Translations under genes and position numbers: made by a program
In this document: in pieces, positions 36,572-45,821 of the stretch
Position numbering within the stretch: the first letter of the stretch is position 1
How the letters are laid out: every line of letters starts with the position of its first letter
Source of the DNA: Clostridium swellfunianum
Lineage (GTDB): Bacteria; Bacillota; Clostridia; Clostridiales; Clostridiaceae
NCBI RefSeq assembly: GCF_023656515.1
Contig: NZ_JAMOFV010000006.1
Span: 3,022,036 to 3,086,035, forward strand
Direction of reading: 5' to 3'
Length of the DNA stretch: 64,000 nucleotides
Notes under the pieces: model-generated
Told to the model about the DNA's origin: nothing
The model's input: the letters and a program-made list of their open reading frames with translations, nothing else
Databases searched by the model: none

Positions 36572-36627
36572 GTATTTATTAAGTATCTAATGAAATTATA
36601 AATAATTATTTAACGGGGGGAATTTTA

Positions 36628-37920
36628 ATGAAAGGACTAATTAACTTTCTGGAAAAGTACTTTGTACCTGTAGCAGGAAAAATCGGTTCACAGAGACATC
36701 TTGTGGCTATACGTGATGGTTTTGTTACTATAATGCCTTTAATTCTTATAGGATCCTTGGCAGTACTTTTTAATAATCTTCCAATACCAGGCTGGGGAGA
36801 CTTCATGAAGAACATCTTTGGTGAGAAGTGGAACAGCTTTGGAGGAACACTCTGGAATGGTACCTTTGCCATCATGGCTCTCTTAGTTGTATTTTCAATT
36901 AGCTATAATCTTGCTAAGTCCTATGAAAAAGATGGACTTACAGCAGGCGTTGTATCCTTCGGTTCTCTTTTAATGCTTTATGCAGGTTCTGCAAAGGATT
37001 GGGCGGTTCCATATGGATATTTAGGAGCTCAAGGTTTGTTTGTTTCATTATTTGTTGCTATCGTTGCTACAGAGCTATTTGTAAAGCTTATGGGAAACAA
37101 AAAGCTTGTTATAAAAATGCCTGATGGAGTACCGCCAGCCGTAGGAAGATCCTTTGCTGCACTGCTTCCATCATTAATAGTTTTAGTTATATTTGGATTC
37201 TTAAAAATTGGTCTTGACGCTATTGGAGTTCCGGATATTCATAAATTTATATTTGAAATAATTCAAAAGCCACTGCTTGGATTAGCTAGCAGTCTGCCAG
37301 CAGCGTTATTGGTTGTTTTCTTGGTTCACCTATTATGGTTCTTTGGTCTTCATGGAACAAACATACTTCTCCCAATTACAAGTGCACTGTTTTTACCTTT
37401 AATGGAGGCTAATGTTAATGCCTTCAAGGCAGGAAAAGCTGCAGAGCATATAGTTACATCTTCCTTCTTTGACACCTTTGTGTATATGGGAGGTGCAGGA
37501 ACTTCCATATGTCTTCTGATAGCAATAATGATAATTGGAAAGAGAGAAGAAAATAAAGTTAAAGCAAGGCTTGGAATAGCTCCAGCAGCCTTTAATATCA
37601 ATGAGCCAGTGCTATTTGGAATGCCTCTTGTTTTAAACCCAATTTATGTTATTCCATTTATACTTCTTCCGGTAATATTAACAATTACAAGTTACACAGC
37701 AATAGCTATTGGTCTTGTTCCGAAAACTATAGCAATAGTTCACTGGACTATGCCTCCGATTATAAGCGGCTTCCTTGCAACAGGTTCAATTAGAGGTATA
37801 ATCCTTCAGCTCATAAATCTTGCCATAGGAATATTAATTTATATGCCGTTCGTAATTGTGGCTGAAAAGCACGCAAGAGATATGGAATTTAAGAACAATT
37901 CCAATTCATTGAATGCATAA
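36628..37920 (+). CDS. PTS lactose/cellobiose-family EIIC permease
   Basis: The membrane channel of the PTS, 430 residues with about ten membrane helices. The N-terminal LINFLEKYFVPVAGKIGSQRHLVAIRDGF is a family hallmark, as are the WFFGLHGTNILLPI and FNINEPVLFGMPLVLNPIY segments, which carry the sugar-binding Glu and His. It couples uptake to phosphorylation of a disaccharide. The next gene encodes a MupG-like protein, which points to a MurNAc-containing or other amino-sugar disaccharide rather than plain cellobiose. That is inference from the neighbour. A GGGGGG site precedes ATG 36628. Confidence 0.95.
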   Translation: MKGLINFLEKYFVPVAGKIGSQRHLVAIRDGFVTIMPLILIGSLAVLFNNLPIPGWGDFMKNIFGEKWNSFGGTLWNGTFAIMALLVVFSISYNLAKSYEKDGLTAGVVSFGSLLMLYAGSAKDWAVPYGYLGAQGLFVSLFVAIVATELFVKLMGNKKLVIKMPDGVPPAVGRSFAALLPSLIVLVIFGFLKIGLDAIGVPDIHKFIFEIIQKPLLGLASSLPAALLVVFLVHLLWFFGLHGTNILLPITSALFLPLMEANVNAFKAGKAAEHIVTSSFFDTFVYMGGAGTSICLLIAIMIIGKREENKVKARLGIAPAAFNINEPVLFGMPLVLNPIYVIPFILLPVILTITSYTAIAIGLVPKTIAIVHWTMPPIISGFLATGSIRGIILQLINLAIGILIYMPFVIVAEKHARDMEFKNNSNSLNA

Positions 37921-37940
37921 TTAGAATATAAAAATTTTAG

Positions 37941-37976
37941 AGAAACTCTAACCGTAAGTGTTAGAGTTTCTTAATT
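37941..37976 (+). terminator. Hairpin after the PTS IIC gene
   Basis: AGAAACTCTAAC pairs with GTTAGAGTTTCT around a 7-nt loop, followed by TAATTT. The T-run is weak, so read-through into the MupG-like gene 24 bp later is likely. Confidence 0.6.
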
Positions 37977-37999
37977 TAATCTATATAGGAGTGGATTAT

Positions 38000-39094
38000 A
38001 TGGAAAGAAAGCTTGGAATATCAGTTTATGTAGAAAATGCTACAGTAGAAGAAAATATTAATTATATACAGCTTGCTGCAAGCTATGGATTTAAAAGAAT
38101 TTTTACTTGTCTTATATCTGCTAATGGGAAATCAATAGATGAAACTATAAAAGAATTTAAAATCTTAACTTCTTGTGCTAATAAGCACAACATGGAAGTA
38201 ATTGCAGATATAGATCATACAGTATTTGAAAAGTACGGTGCTTCTATACATGATTTATCTTTCTTTAAAGAACTTGGACTATCTGGTATTAGGCTTGATA
38301 TGGGATTTAGCGGTTTAGAAGAGTCAATAATGAGCTGTAATCCTTACGAAATAAAAATTGAACTTAATATGAGCAATGGAACAAAATATGTGGATAATAT
38401 TTTGTCCTACAGACCTAATAGCGAAAATATCATAGGATGCCATAATTTTTATCCAAGGCTATATACAGGCTTAAGCCTTAATCATTTTTTGATGTGTTCA
38501 AAACAGTTTAAGGAACTTGGGATAAGAACAGCCGCCTTTGTAAATTCAAAAAGTGCAAGCTTTGGGCCTTGGCCAGTATCAGAAGGCCTATGCACTTTAG
38601 AAATGCATCGAAACCTGCCTATAGACGTTCAGACAAAGCATCTTTATGCATCAGGTTTAATTGATGATGTAATTATAGCTAATGCTTTTGCATCAGAGGA
38701 GGAGCTTAAAAAAATCAGTAGATTAAATAAAAATATGCTCCAATTTAATATACAATTTGTTTCAAATGCTACAGAACTAGATAAAAAAATAGTACTGGAG
38801 GAAACTCATTTTAACAGAGGTGATGTATCCGAGTATGTAATTAGATCTACACAAAGCAGAGTTAAATACAAGGGTCATGAATTTCCAGCCTATAACATTG
38901 TAGACATAAAAAAAGGTGATATAATTATAGATTCATCGCTTTATGGAAGGTATGCAGGAGAGCTTCAAGTGGCTCTTAAGGATATGAAAAATACAGGAAA
39001 AACAAATATAGTGGGAAAAGTCGTTCCAGAAGAAATATTTTTGCTTGATTATATTGAGCCCTGGAGTAAATTTAGTTTTATAGAAGAAAGATAA
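38000..39094 (+). CDS. MupG/DUF871-family TIM-barrel protein (6-phospho-muramidase-like)
   Basis: A cytoplasmic protein of 364 residues. An N-terminal TIM barrel (about 1-245: LGISVYVENATVEENINYIQLAASYGFKRI with IFTCLI next, then GIRLDMGF, NMSNGT, CHNFYPRLYTGL) is joined to a C-terminal cyclophilin-like beta domain (about 255-360). MupG of Staphylococcus aureus cleaves 6-phospho-MurNAc-GlcNAc taken up by a PTS; other DUF871 members have unknown phospho-disaccharide substrates. Next to a complete disaccharide PTS, it should hydrolyse the phosphorylated import product. I chose ATG 38000, with GGAG 9 bases upstream; an upstream in-frame start at 37958 falls inside the hairpin at 37941-37971. Confidence 0.9.
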   Translation: MERKLGISVYVENATVEENINYIQLAASYGFKRIFTCLISANGKSIDETIKEFKILTSCANKHNMEVIADIDHTVFEKYGASIHDLSFFKELGLSGIRLDMGFSGLEESIMSCNPYEIKIELNMSNGTKYVDNILSYRPNSENIIGCHNFYPRLYTGLSLNHFLMCSKQFKELGIRTAAFVNSKSASFGPWPVSEGLCTLEMHRNLPIDVQTKHLYASGLIDDVIIANAFASEEELKKISRLNKNMLQFNIQFVSNATELDKKIVLEETHFNRGDVSEYVIRSTQSRVKYKGHEFPAYNIVDIKKGDIIIDSSLYGRYAGELQVALKDMKNTGKTNIVGKVVPEEIFLLDYIEPWSKFSFIEER

Positions 39095-39095
39095 A

Positions 39096-39121
39096 AGGCT
39101 GCAGCTATGCAGCTTTTTTTA
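39096..39121 (+). terminator. Terminator of the PTS-MupG operon
   Basis: GCTGCA (39098-39103) pairs with TGCAGC (39108-39113), followed by TTTTTTT, directly after the stop codon. Confidence 0.85.
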
Positions 39122-39303
39122 GCATAAAAAGTTAGGATATATTACATACTTATTAGAAATAATAGATACTAGGTATGCTTAAAATGTTATTGTTAAATGT
39201 ATGTTAAGTTCATTTTGTTAATTGATATTATGTAAACAGCGTGTTAATATTTATTCTGGGACTATTGAATGTTATAAATTTTAAATATAGACGGAGGATA
39301 AAA

Positions 39304-40356
39304 ATGAGCATTACTTTAGAAAGTTTTTTGTCTCAATTAGTATCAAACCCAGCGTTACTTATTATAGTAATACTTACTTTGGGAGTTATATTAGTAAATG
39401 GTTGGACTGATGCACCTAATGCCATTGCTACCTGTGTTTCAACGAGGGCGATTGGTCCAAAGAAAGCAATAATAATGGCTACTATTTTTAATTTTTTTGG
39501 TGTTTTTGTAATGACAGTTTTCAATGCAACAGTTGCACAAACCATTTATAAGATGGTTGACTTTGGTGGAAAGTCTAAAGATCCTTTAATAGCACTATGC
39601 GCTGCTTTGTTTGCAATAGTATTATGGTCAACAGCAGCTTGGTGGCTTGGTATACCTACCAGTGAAAGTCATGCATTGATAGCAGGTTTGTCTGGAGCGG
39701 CTATAGCGCTTCAAGGTGGACTTTCTGGAATCAATGGCAACGAGTGGGTTAAAGTAGTTTATGGATTATTCATGTCCACTATTATGGGTTTAGGCTTTGG
39801 ATTTATATTAGTTCGTACAATAGAAGCATTATTTAAAAGGGTTGATAGACGCAAGAGCAAACCATTTTTTCAAAATGCACAGATTGCAGGAGGAGCAGCA
39901 ATGGCCTTCATGCATGGAGCTCAAGATGGACAGAAGTTTATGGGCGTGTTTATGCTTGGAATATTTCTAGCTAATGGACAAACCAATGTAACTAATTTTA
40001 CTATTCCAATATGGCTAATGGTACTTTGCTCTGTTGTAATGGCACTTGGTACTTCTATAGGTGGTTACCGTATCATTAAAACAGTAGGTATGGATATGGT
40101 AAAACTGGAAACTTATCAAGGTTTTGCAGCTGACTTAGCAGGAGCAGCTTGTTTATTAGTTTCTTCTGTGATGGGTGTTCCTGTTAGTACAACTCACACG
40201 AAGACAACAGCAATTATGGGAGTTGGTGCTTCTAAAAGACTTTCTGCTGTTAACTGGAGCATAGTAAAGGAAATGGTCTTAGCTTGGGTATTAACTTTCC
40301 CTGGCTGCGGTATTGTAGGATATGTAATGGCTTATATATTTATGAAAATATTTTAA
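39304..40356 (+). CDS. Pit-family inorganic phosphate transporter
   Basis: This 350-residue membrane protein has about ten helices and carries out low-affinity, ion-coupled uptake of phosphate or metal-phosphate. The two inverted PiT signatures are NGWTDAPNAIATCVSTRAIGP near residue 32 and GVPVSTTHTKTTAIMGVG near residue 298; the repeated HGAQDGQKFMGVF is also typical. GGAGG precedes ATG 39304; the reading from 39241 would add an unlikely leader. Its partner, a DUF47/PhoU-like protein, follows after 21 bp. The locus has no visible Pho box. Confidence 0.95.
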   Translation: MSITLESFLSQLVSNPALLIIVILTLGVILVNGWTDAPNAIATCVSTRAIGPKKAIIMATIFNFFGVFVMTVFNATVAQTIYKMVDFGGKSKDPLIALCAALFAIVLWSTAAWWLGIPTSESHALIAGLSGAAIALQGGLSGINGNEWVKVVYGLFMSTIMGLGFGFILVRTIEALFKRVDRRKSKPFFQNAQIAGGAAMAFMHGAQDGQKFMGVFMLGIFLANGQTNVTNFTIPIWLMVLCSVVMALGTSIGGYRIIKTVGMDMVKLETYQGFAADLAGAACLLVSSVMGVPVSTTHTKTTAIMGVGASKRLSAVNWSIVKEMVLAWVLTFPGCGIVGYVMAYIFMKIF

Positions 40357-40377
40357 ATAAGAGAGGAAAGTGTAAAA

Positions 40378-41001
40378 ATGGCTAAAGATAGAGATTTTAA
40401 TTATTTTAAGGCGTTTGTTGATTTATCAGGCTTTTCATTAAAAGCTGCTGAAATTTTAAATACTATACTACACAGTTATGATCCAAATACAATAGAACAA
40501 AAGGTAAAAGAAATGCATGAAATTGAGCATGCTGCAGATCTTGAAAGACATGAAATAATGAATAGACTTGTAAAAGAATTTCTTCCTCCAATTGAAAGAG
40601 AGGATATTATCAGTCTTGCTGATAATATAGATGATGTAATAGACTCAATAGAAGATGTTCTAATTGGAGTTGACATATTTAATGTTCAAACAATAAGACC
40701 TGAAATAATTAAATTCACAGAATTAATTATGGACTGCTGCAAATCAATGAATGCAGCTTTAGGAGAATTTGAAGGCTTTAAAAGATCAAAGACTCTTCAT
40801 GCTGCAATAATAGAAGTTAACCGCCTAGAGGAAGAAGGCGATAAACTTTATATGGATGGAGTAAGAAGTCTTTATAGAAGTGAAAAAGATGCTATTCAGC
40901 TGTCAGTTTGGACAGAGATATATAGAAGATTAGAGAAGTGCTGCGATAACTGTGAAGAAGTAGCAAATAACATTGAAAACATAGTAATGAAGAATTCATA
41001 A
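40378..41001 (+). CDS. DUF47/PhoU-like Pit accessory protein
   Basis: A soluble, all-helical protein of 207 residues with two PhoU-like three-helix bundles. Acidic metal-binding motifs appear as EIEHAADLERHEI, DNIDDVIDSIEDV and EVNRLEEEGDKLY. Proteins of this type are nearly always encoded next to Pit transporters and are thought to gate them or couple them to phosphate or polyphosphate status. It is in an operon with the Pit gene (21-bp gap with GAGAGGAAAG) and is followed by a terminator. Confidence 0.93.
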   Translation: MAKDRDFNYFKAFVDLSGFSLKAAEILNTILHSYDPNTIEQKVKEMHEIEHAADLERHEIMNRLVKEFLPPIEREDIISLADNIDDVIDSIEDVLIGVDIFNVQTIRPEIIKFTELIMDCCKSMNAALGEFEGFKRSKTLHAAIIEVNRLEEEGDKLYMDGVRSLYRSEKDAIQLSVWTEIYRRLEKCCDNCEEVANNIENIVMKNS

Positions 41002-41011
41002 GAAGATATAG

Positions 41012-41050
41012 TTACAAGAGAGGATTACAATTTAATCTTCTCTTCTTTTT
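41012..41050 (+). terminator. Terminator of the Pit operon
   Basis: AAGAGAGGATTA pairs with TAATCTTCTCTT with one mismatch around a 5-nt loop, followed by CTTTTT. Confidence 0.75.
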
Positions 41051-41162
41051 ATTTAGAGCTAATATACAATAAATTTTTGTCTATGGATATATTTAGAAAT
41101 ATGCATTATAATTAGCTTACGGTTTAAACTATAGTTAGAATTGTTAATGGAGAGTGATATTT

Positions 41163-41873
41163 ATGATTCCAACACCACATATTAATGTTAGCGAAAAAGG
41201 AATAATAGCAGAAACTGTTTTGCTTCCAGGAGACCCTTTAAGAGCAAAGTTTATTGCTGAAACTTTTTTAGAAAACCCAGTGCAGTTTAATACTGTAAGA
41301 AATATGTTTGGCTACACAGGCACATACAAAGGAAAGAAAGTATCTGTTATGGGCACAGGGATGGGGATGCCTTCAATAGGAATATACTCTTATGAACTTA
41401 TAAATTTTTATGGAGTTAAAAATGTAATCAGAATAGGTTCCTGCGGGTCTTTTCAAGCAGATGTAAAAGTTAGAGATATAGTTATAGGAATGGCAGCTTC
41501 AACAAACTCAAACTATGCTAGTCAGTATGGACTTCCTGGAAGTTATGCTCCAACCGCATCTTGGAAGCTGCTTCAAAAGGCTGTTAAAATAGCTGAAGAA
41601 AAAGGAGTTAATCCTAAGGTAGGAAACATTCTGTCTTCAGATATCTTCTATGATGAAGATCAAGAGGTATGGAAGAAATGGGCTAAGATGGGTATTATGG
41701 CAGTTGAAATGGAAGCAGCAGCACTTTATATGAATGCAGCTCGCGCTGGAGCAAATGCCCTTTGCATATTAACAGTTTCGGACTCATTAGTTACACATGA
41801 AGCGACAACAGCAGAAGAAAGGCAGACATCTTTTACTCAAATGATGGAAATCGCTTTAGAATTAGCAGAATAA
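41163..41873 (+). CDS. deoD: Purine nucleoside phosphorylase, DeoD type
   Basis: A hexameric phosphorylase of 236 residues that splits purine (deoxy)nucleosides into base and (deoxy)ribose-1-phosphate. Recognised by PTPHI at the N-terminus, [14 protein letters not shown], the phosphate-binding [16 protein letters not shown] for the ribose site, and [11 protein letters not shown] containing the catalytic Asp. The start is ATG 41163, with GGAGAG ten bases upstream; a GTG at 41154 overlaps that site. It is bounded by terminators on both sides and is unrelated to the polysaccharide modules. Confidence 0.96.
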   Translation: MIPTPHINVSEKGIIAETVLLPGDPLRAKFIAETFLENPVQFNTVRNMFGYTGTYKGKKVSVMGTGMGMPSIGIYSYELINFYGVKNVIRIGSCGSFQADVKVRDIVIGMAASTNSNYASQYGLPGSYAPTASWKLLQKAVKIAEEKGVNPKVGNILSSDIFYDEDQEVWKKWAKMGIMAVEMEAAALYMNAARAGANALCILTVSDSLVTHEATTAEERQTSFTQMMEIALELAE

Positions 41874-41878
41874 TAAGT

Positions 41879-41908
41879 GGAGAGCTATTAAGCTCTCCAT
41901 TGTTTTTG
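41879..41908 (+). terminator. Terminator of deoD
   Basis: GGAGAGCT (41879-41886) pairs with AGCTCTCC (41891-41898), followed by ATTGTTTTTG. Confidence 0.85.
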
Positions 41909-42144
41909 ATTTTGACGTATTATTTTATATATTGTCAGTTTAAGTTTAAAGTTTGTTAGTTTAATATTATAAAAAGCATATAATCGGAAGATAAGATGGG
42001 CTGTGGTTCGCGGCGAAGGTATAGATTTATCAGGGATACCTGAAAACACATATAAGTTTCAAAAAATCAAATAATATGATATATTAATTTGTATAAAATA
42101 AGACAGTATAACTTTTAAATTAAAAACTATTCGGGGGGAGAAGT

Positions 42145-44487
42145 ATGATTAGAGCATTTATAAGAAGTAAATTTATGAAAAGAAAAAGTATTATGTTTAC
42201 TTGGACATTATCATATATAGTGATACTTCTGTTGCCAATTATTGTAAGCGTTATCATGTATGCTAAGGTAGATATAATAGTTAAAGCTGAGATAAACAGA
42301 GCAAATGATTTTTACCTAAGTCAGGTCCAACAGTATATGGATAGTGTGGCTGATGACATAAAAATGATTAGTGTTCAGGTTGCATACAACAACCGAATTC
42401 AGGAATTAATTCCGATAAAGCCTCCTTTTGATGACAACCAATACTATAAGTTGTATGAAGGGGTAAAAGAATTAAAGAACTATAAGATATTAAACCCCAA
42501 AATTAATAACTTTTTTATTTATTTAAATAATAGTGAACTTATTCTAAGTGATAAAGGTAATTTTGAGAATAAGAGTTTTTATGATATTTATACTGGAATG
42601 AACGAGTATAGCTATGATAAATGGATAAAGCTTGTGAAGGAAAATTACAAAGGTGGGAAGTTTATTTCTATACCTAAGGATTCAAAAAGCAATGAAAAAA
42701 GTATATATTATATAATAACTTTTCCGTGGTTAAGACAGACTGATGTATCAGCTAATTTTATTACTGCGATAGACGAATCACAGTTTATTAAAATATCTGG
42801 TAATGTTGAGTCTGCTAATAATGGTCAGTTAATGATTATTAATGAAGACAATGATATAATTGCCGGGGAAGCAAGCGAAGGACAACTTCCAGATTGGCTT
42901 AATTATAAGAGTCTTGACAAAGATAGAGGAGTAGTTACTGGAGATTACAATGGAGAAAAAGTTGTTGTTTCTTACGTCTCCTCTCAGGTAGAAAAAAACA
43001 AGTATATTCATATCATGCCAGAAAGTATTTTTTGGCAAAAACTTCAGTATGCTCGAAGAATGATTTATCTTAGCATATTGGTTTGTATAGGCTTAGGAAG
43101 TATAATGACTTATATATTGGTAAAAAGAAATTATGAGCCTATGGGAATGCTCATTAATGAGCTTAGAGATATGCCTGAAAAATGTAGGGATATGGAAGCT
43201 AATGAGTATCAATTTATTAAAAAAACTATTGCAAATGCAGTAAGCGATAAGGAAGAGTTTAATAGAAAACTTATTAGCCAAAATTCAATACTTAAATCTA
43301 GATTTATTGAAAGATTGCTTAAAGGAAACTTTAGTGATACTACTGTAAACGATTCGTTGATAGCATATGACATTGGCTTTAAGTCTAATTATTTTTCTGT
43401 TATGCTATTCTACATTGAGGACTTTAGTGAAGTATTCTTAGAGCATACTAAGCATAATAACTTAGAGGCTTTTAGTTTAGCACAGTTTGTTATTACTAAT
43501 ATCTTAGAAGAATTAGCCTGCGATAAATTTTTAGTATTAGTTACTGAGACGGATGGAATGCTTTCTGCCATAGTCAATTTTAAAGATGAAAATTTTAAAG
43601 AGGAAGAAAATCAAATAAAACAATTAACTAGTGAGCTGCAGAGTTTTATTAAGAAGTACTATAAAATTAATTTTACTGTTGCTTTAAGCACTATCCATAA
43701 AGATATAGAGGGAATTGCTGCAGCCTATGATGAAACCTTGGAAGCAATGGATTATAAAATAGTTATGGGAATAGATGGAGTAATATTCTATGATGACACA
43801 AAGGTTAAGATAAATAAAGAATATTACTATCCAATAGAAAAAGAACAACAAATAATTAATTGTATAAAGCTAGGGGATTTTAAAAATGTACAGTTGGTTA
43901 TTAATGATGTGTATAGAAAGAACTTTGTTGATAAAGAAATTTCACCTCAAAATGCAAAATGTTTATTTTTTAATTTAGTAAGTACAATTTTAAAAACAAT
44001 AAATGATTTAAGCACTATACCTGCTGATGAGTTTTCTGATGAGTTGGATAAGATACAGGAACTTATAAACAATAAAAATGTTAATAAGGTTAAGGATGAG
44101 TTAAAAGATATATTAAATGTGATTTGTGATAAGATAATTAGCAATAGGAAAAATAAGAATAGCAATATAAAAAGTAAAGTTGATGAATTCATAATAAATA
44201 ATTATAAAGATGAAAACTTAAGTATTTCTGCAATAGCAGATAATTTTGATATGCATCCTTCTTATATATCCAAACTCTATAAAGCTCAGTCTGGAGAAGG
44301 AATTTTGGACCAAATAAATAAGATAAGAATTGAAAAATCCAAACAAATTATGAACGAACAAAAGATTAACTTAGAGGATGTTGCGAAGGCTACAGGCTAT
44401 TCTAATGTTCGAACCTTTACAAGAGCTTTTATGAAAATTGAAGGAATTACACCCGGAAAGTATAAAGAGACTAATCAAATAGGTTAA
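42145..44487 (+). CDS. Membrane-anchored AraC-family regulator (YesN/dCache type), module B
   Basis: This 780-residue protein has the same plan as the module A regulator: membrane helix at about 19-40, extracellular sensor of roughly 260 residues, second helix at about 307-327 (MIYLSILVCIGLGSIMTYIL), cytoplasmic linker, and C-terminal AraC DNA-binding domain (about 675-775: LSISAIADNFDMHPSYISKLY and LEDVAKATGYSNVRTFTRAFM). Sequence identity with the first regulator is low outside the HTH, so the two probably sense different oligosaccharides. It precedes the module B permeases and ends in a terminator. GGGGGGAGAAG precedes ATG 42145. It probably activates the importer and the GH88 and PL8 genes of module B. 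Confidence 0.93.
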   Translation: MIRAFIRSKFMKRKSIMFTWTLSYIVILLLPIIVSVIMYAKVDIIVKAEINRANDFYLSQVQQYMDSVADDIKMISVQVAYNNRIQELIPIKPPFDDNQYYKLYEGVKELKNYKILNPKINNFFIYLNNSELILSDKGNFENKSFYDIYTGMNEYSYDKWIKLVKENYKGGKFISIPKDSKSNEKSIYYIITFPWLRQTDVSANFITAIDESQFIKISGNVESANNGQLMIINEDNDIIAGEASEGQLPDWLNYKSLDKDRGVVTGDYNGEKVVVSYVSSQVEKNKYIHIMPESIFWQKLQYARRMIYLSILVCIGLGSIMTYILVKRNYEPMGMLINELRDMPEKCRDMEANEYQFIKKTIANAVSDKEEFNRKLISQNSILKSRFIERLLKGNFSDTTVNDSLIAYDIGFKSNYFSVMLFYIEDFSEVFLEHTKHNNLEAFSLAQFVITNILEELACDKFLVLVTETDGMLSAIVNFKDENFKEEENQIKQLTSELQSFIKKYYKINFTVALSTIHKDIEGIAAAYDETLEAMDYKIVMGIDGVIFYDDTKVKINKEYYYPIEKEQQIINCIKLGDFKNVQLVINDVYRKNFVDKEISPQNAKCLFFNLVSTILKTINDLSTIPADEFSDELDKIQELINNKNVNKVKDELKDILNVICDKIISNRKNKNSNIKSKVDEFIINNYKDENLSISAIADNFDMHPSYISKLYKAQSGEGILDQINKIRIEKSKQIMNEQKINLEDVAKATGYSNVRTFTRAFMKIEGITPGKYKETNQIG

Positions 44488-44491
44488 AAGT

Positions 44492-44543
44492 AGAGGTATG
44501 GCTTTAAAGCATATTAGAGCTGTACCTCTGCTTTTTATTTTTT
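44492..44543 (+). terminator. Terminator after the module B AraC gene
   Basis: AGAGGTATGGCT pairs with AGCTGTACCTCT over 12 bp with two G-U pairs, followed by GCTTTTTATTTTTT. The rest of the gap to 44828 is AT-rich upstream region of the permease operon. A TTGACG at 44720-44725 is a possible -35, but I see no convincing -10. Confidence 0.8.
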
Positions 44544-44828
44544 GTCCTTATTGTCTAAAAACTATCCATAATAATAAAGGGTATTTGGTGGCAAAATCTC
44601 ATGCGATATTTCTAGTTTATAAGGAACTTGCTTAAAAGAGGATAAAAGGATATTAAAAATAATTTAGGCTATTTGTAGATAAGTAGAAAATATAAAGTTT
44701 TGACTTTTGATTTCATGTATTGACGCTAGGATTAGCTATGAAAATGTTTTAAATTAATCTTAGGTTCACAGCACAAATAAAGATATAAATGCTTAAACAA
44801 TAAAATTTGAGCATAGAAAGGGGTCAAA

Positions 44829-45803
44829 ATGCTGAACGTAAATAAAAAAGATAATAAAACGAAAAACAAAGAAACATTAGCAGTAAAATTTTCAAATTTT
44901 TCAACTCTGGTTCGTAAAGACTTTAAATTAAATAAAGGTCTTTATTTAATGTTCTTACCAGTATTGGCATTCTATATTATATTTCATTACAAACCAATGT
45001 ATGGATTAATAATGGCCTTTAAAGACTTCCAACCTACCAAGGGGATTTCAGGGAGCGAATGGGTTGGATTTAAGCACTTCATTGATTTCTTTCAGAGTTT
45101 TTATTTTTGGAGAGTTTTAAAAAATACTCTAGTAATAAGTATCACAAACTTGATATTTGGTTTTCCAGCACCAATAATATTAGCTTTATTAATTAATGAA
45201 CTAAGAAACAAGTATTTTAAAAGTGCTGTACAATCTGTTTCATACATGCCTCACTTTATATCTCTTGTAGTAGTGTGCGGTATGATAAAGGATTTTACAT
45301 CAGATACTGGAGTAATAAGCTATATAATATCCTTATTTGGAGGACAAGCAACAACACTTTTAAATGAAGCTAAAAACTTCGTGCCAGTGTATGTATTATC
45401 AGATATATGGCAGTCAGTAGGATGGGGGACAATCATATATTTAGCAGCATTGACAGGAATAGATCAAGAATTATACGAAGCTGCTCAAATGGATGGAGCG
45501 GGAAAGTGGAGACAGACACTTAATATAACAATTCCAGGAATTATGCCTACAATAATTGTAATGCTTGTATTGAGAATGGGAAGTATGTTAAGCGTAGGAT
45601 TTGAAAAAGTAATATTGCTTTACAATCCTGCAATATATTCAACTGCAGATGTTATATCTACATTTGTATATCGTAAAGGTCTTCAGGAGTTTGCATTTAG
45701 TTATAGTGCAGCAGTAGGATTATTTAATTCAGTAATTAACTTTGTTCTTTTAATAACGGCAAATAAAATAAGTAAAAAATTCAGTGATTCAAGTCTGTGG
45801 TAA
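44829..45803 (+). CDS. ABC oligosaccharide importer permease, LplB/UgpA type (module B)
   Basis: First permease of the module B importer, 324 residues, about six membrane helices, clearly paralogous to the gene at 8937 (shared FHYKPMYGLIMAFKDFQP and SYMPHFISLVVVCGMI segments). The ATPase-docking EAA loop is LYEAAQMDGAGKWRQTLNI near residue 217. The longer, lysine-rich N-terminus is cytoplasmic. A GAAAGGGG site precedes ATG 44829. The second permease follows after 18 bp. No ATPase is encoded nearby, so the importer must borrow one. Confidence 0.95.
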   Translation: MLNVNKKDNKTKNKETLAVKFSNFSTLVRKDFKLNKGLYLMFLPVLAFYIIFHYKPMYGLIMAFKDFQPTKGISGSEWVGFKHFIDFFQSFYFWRVLKNTLVISITNLIFGFPAPIILALLINELRNKYFKSAVQSVSYMPHFISLVVVCGMIKDFTSDTGVISYIISLFGGQATTLLNEAKNFVPVYVLSDIWQSVGWGTIIYLAALTGIDQELYEAAQMDGAGKWRQTLNITIPGIMPTIIVMLVLRMGSMLSVGFEKVILLYNPAIYSTADVISTFVYRKGLQEFAFSYSAAVGLFNSVINFVLLITANKISKKFSDSSLW

Positions 45804-45821
45804 AGGAGGGAAATTAGGGTT

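Noticed and set aside
376-41935. Shared TTTTGACGTATT word upstream of the chemoreceptor and of the module B AraC gene
   Set aside because: Only about 12 bp are shared in AT-rich sequence and no matching -10 spacing is seen, so it may be chance.
41990-42060. Possible structured RNA leader before the module B AraC gene
   Set aside because: Only a short, imperfect inverted repeat is visible and no known riboswitch core is recognisable.
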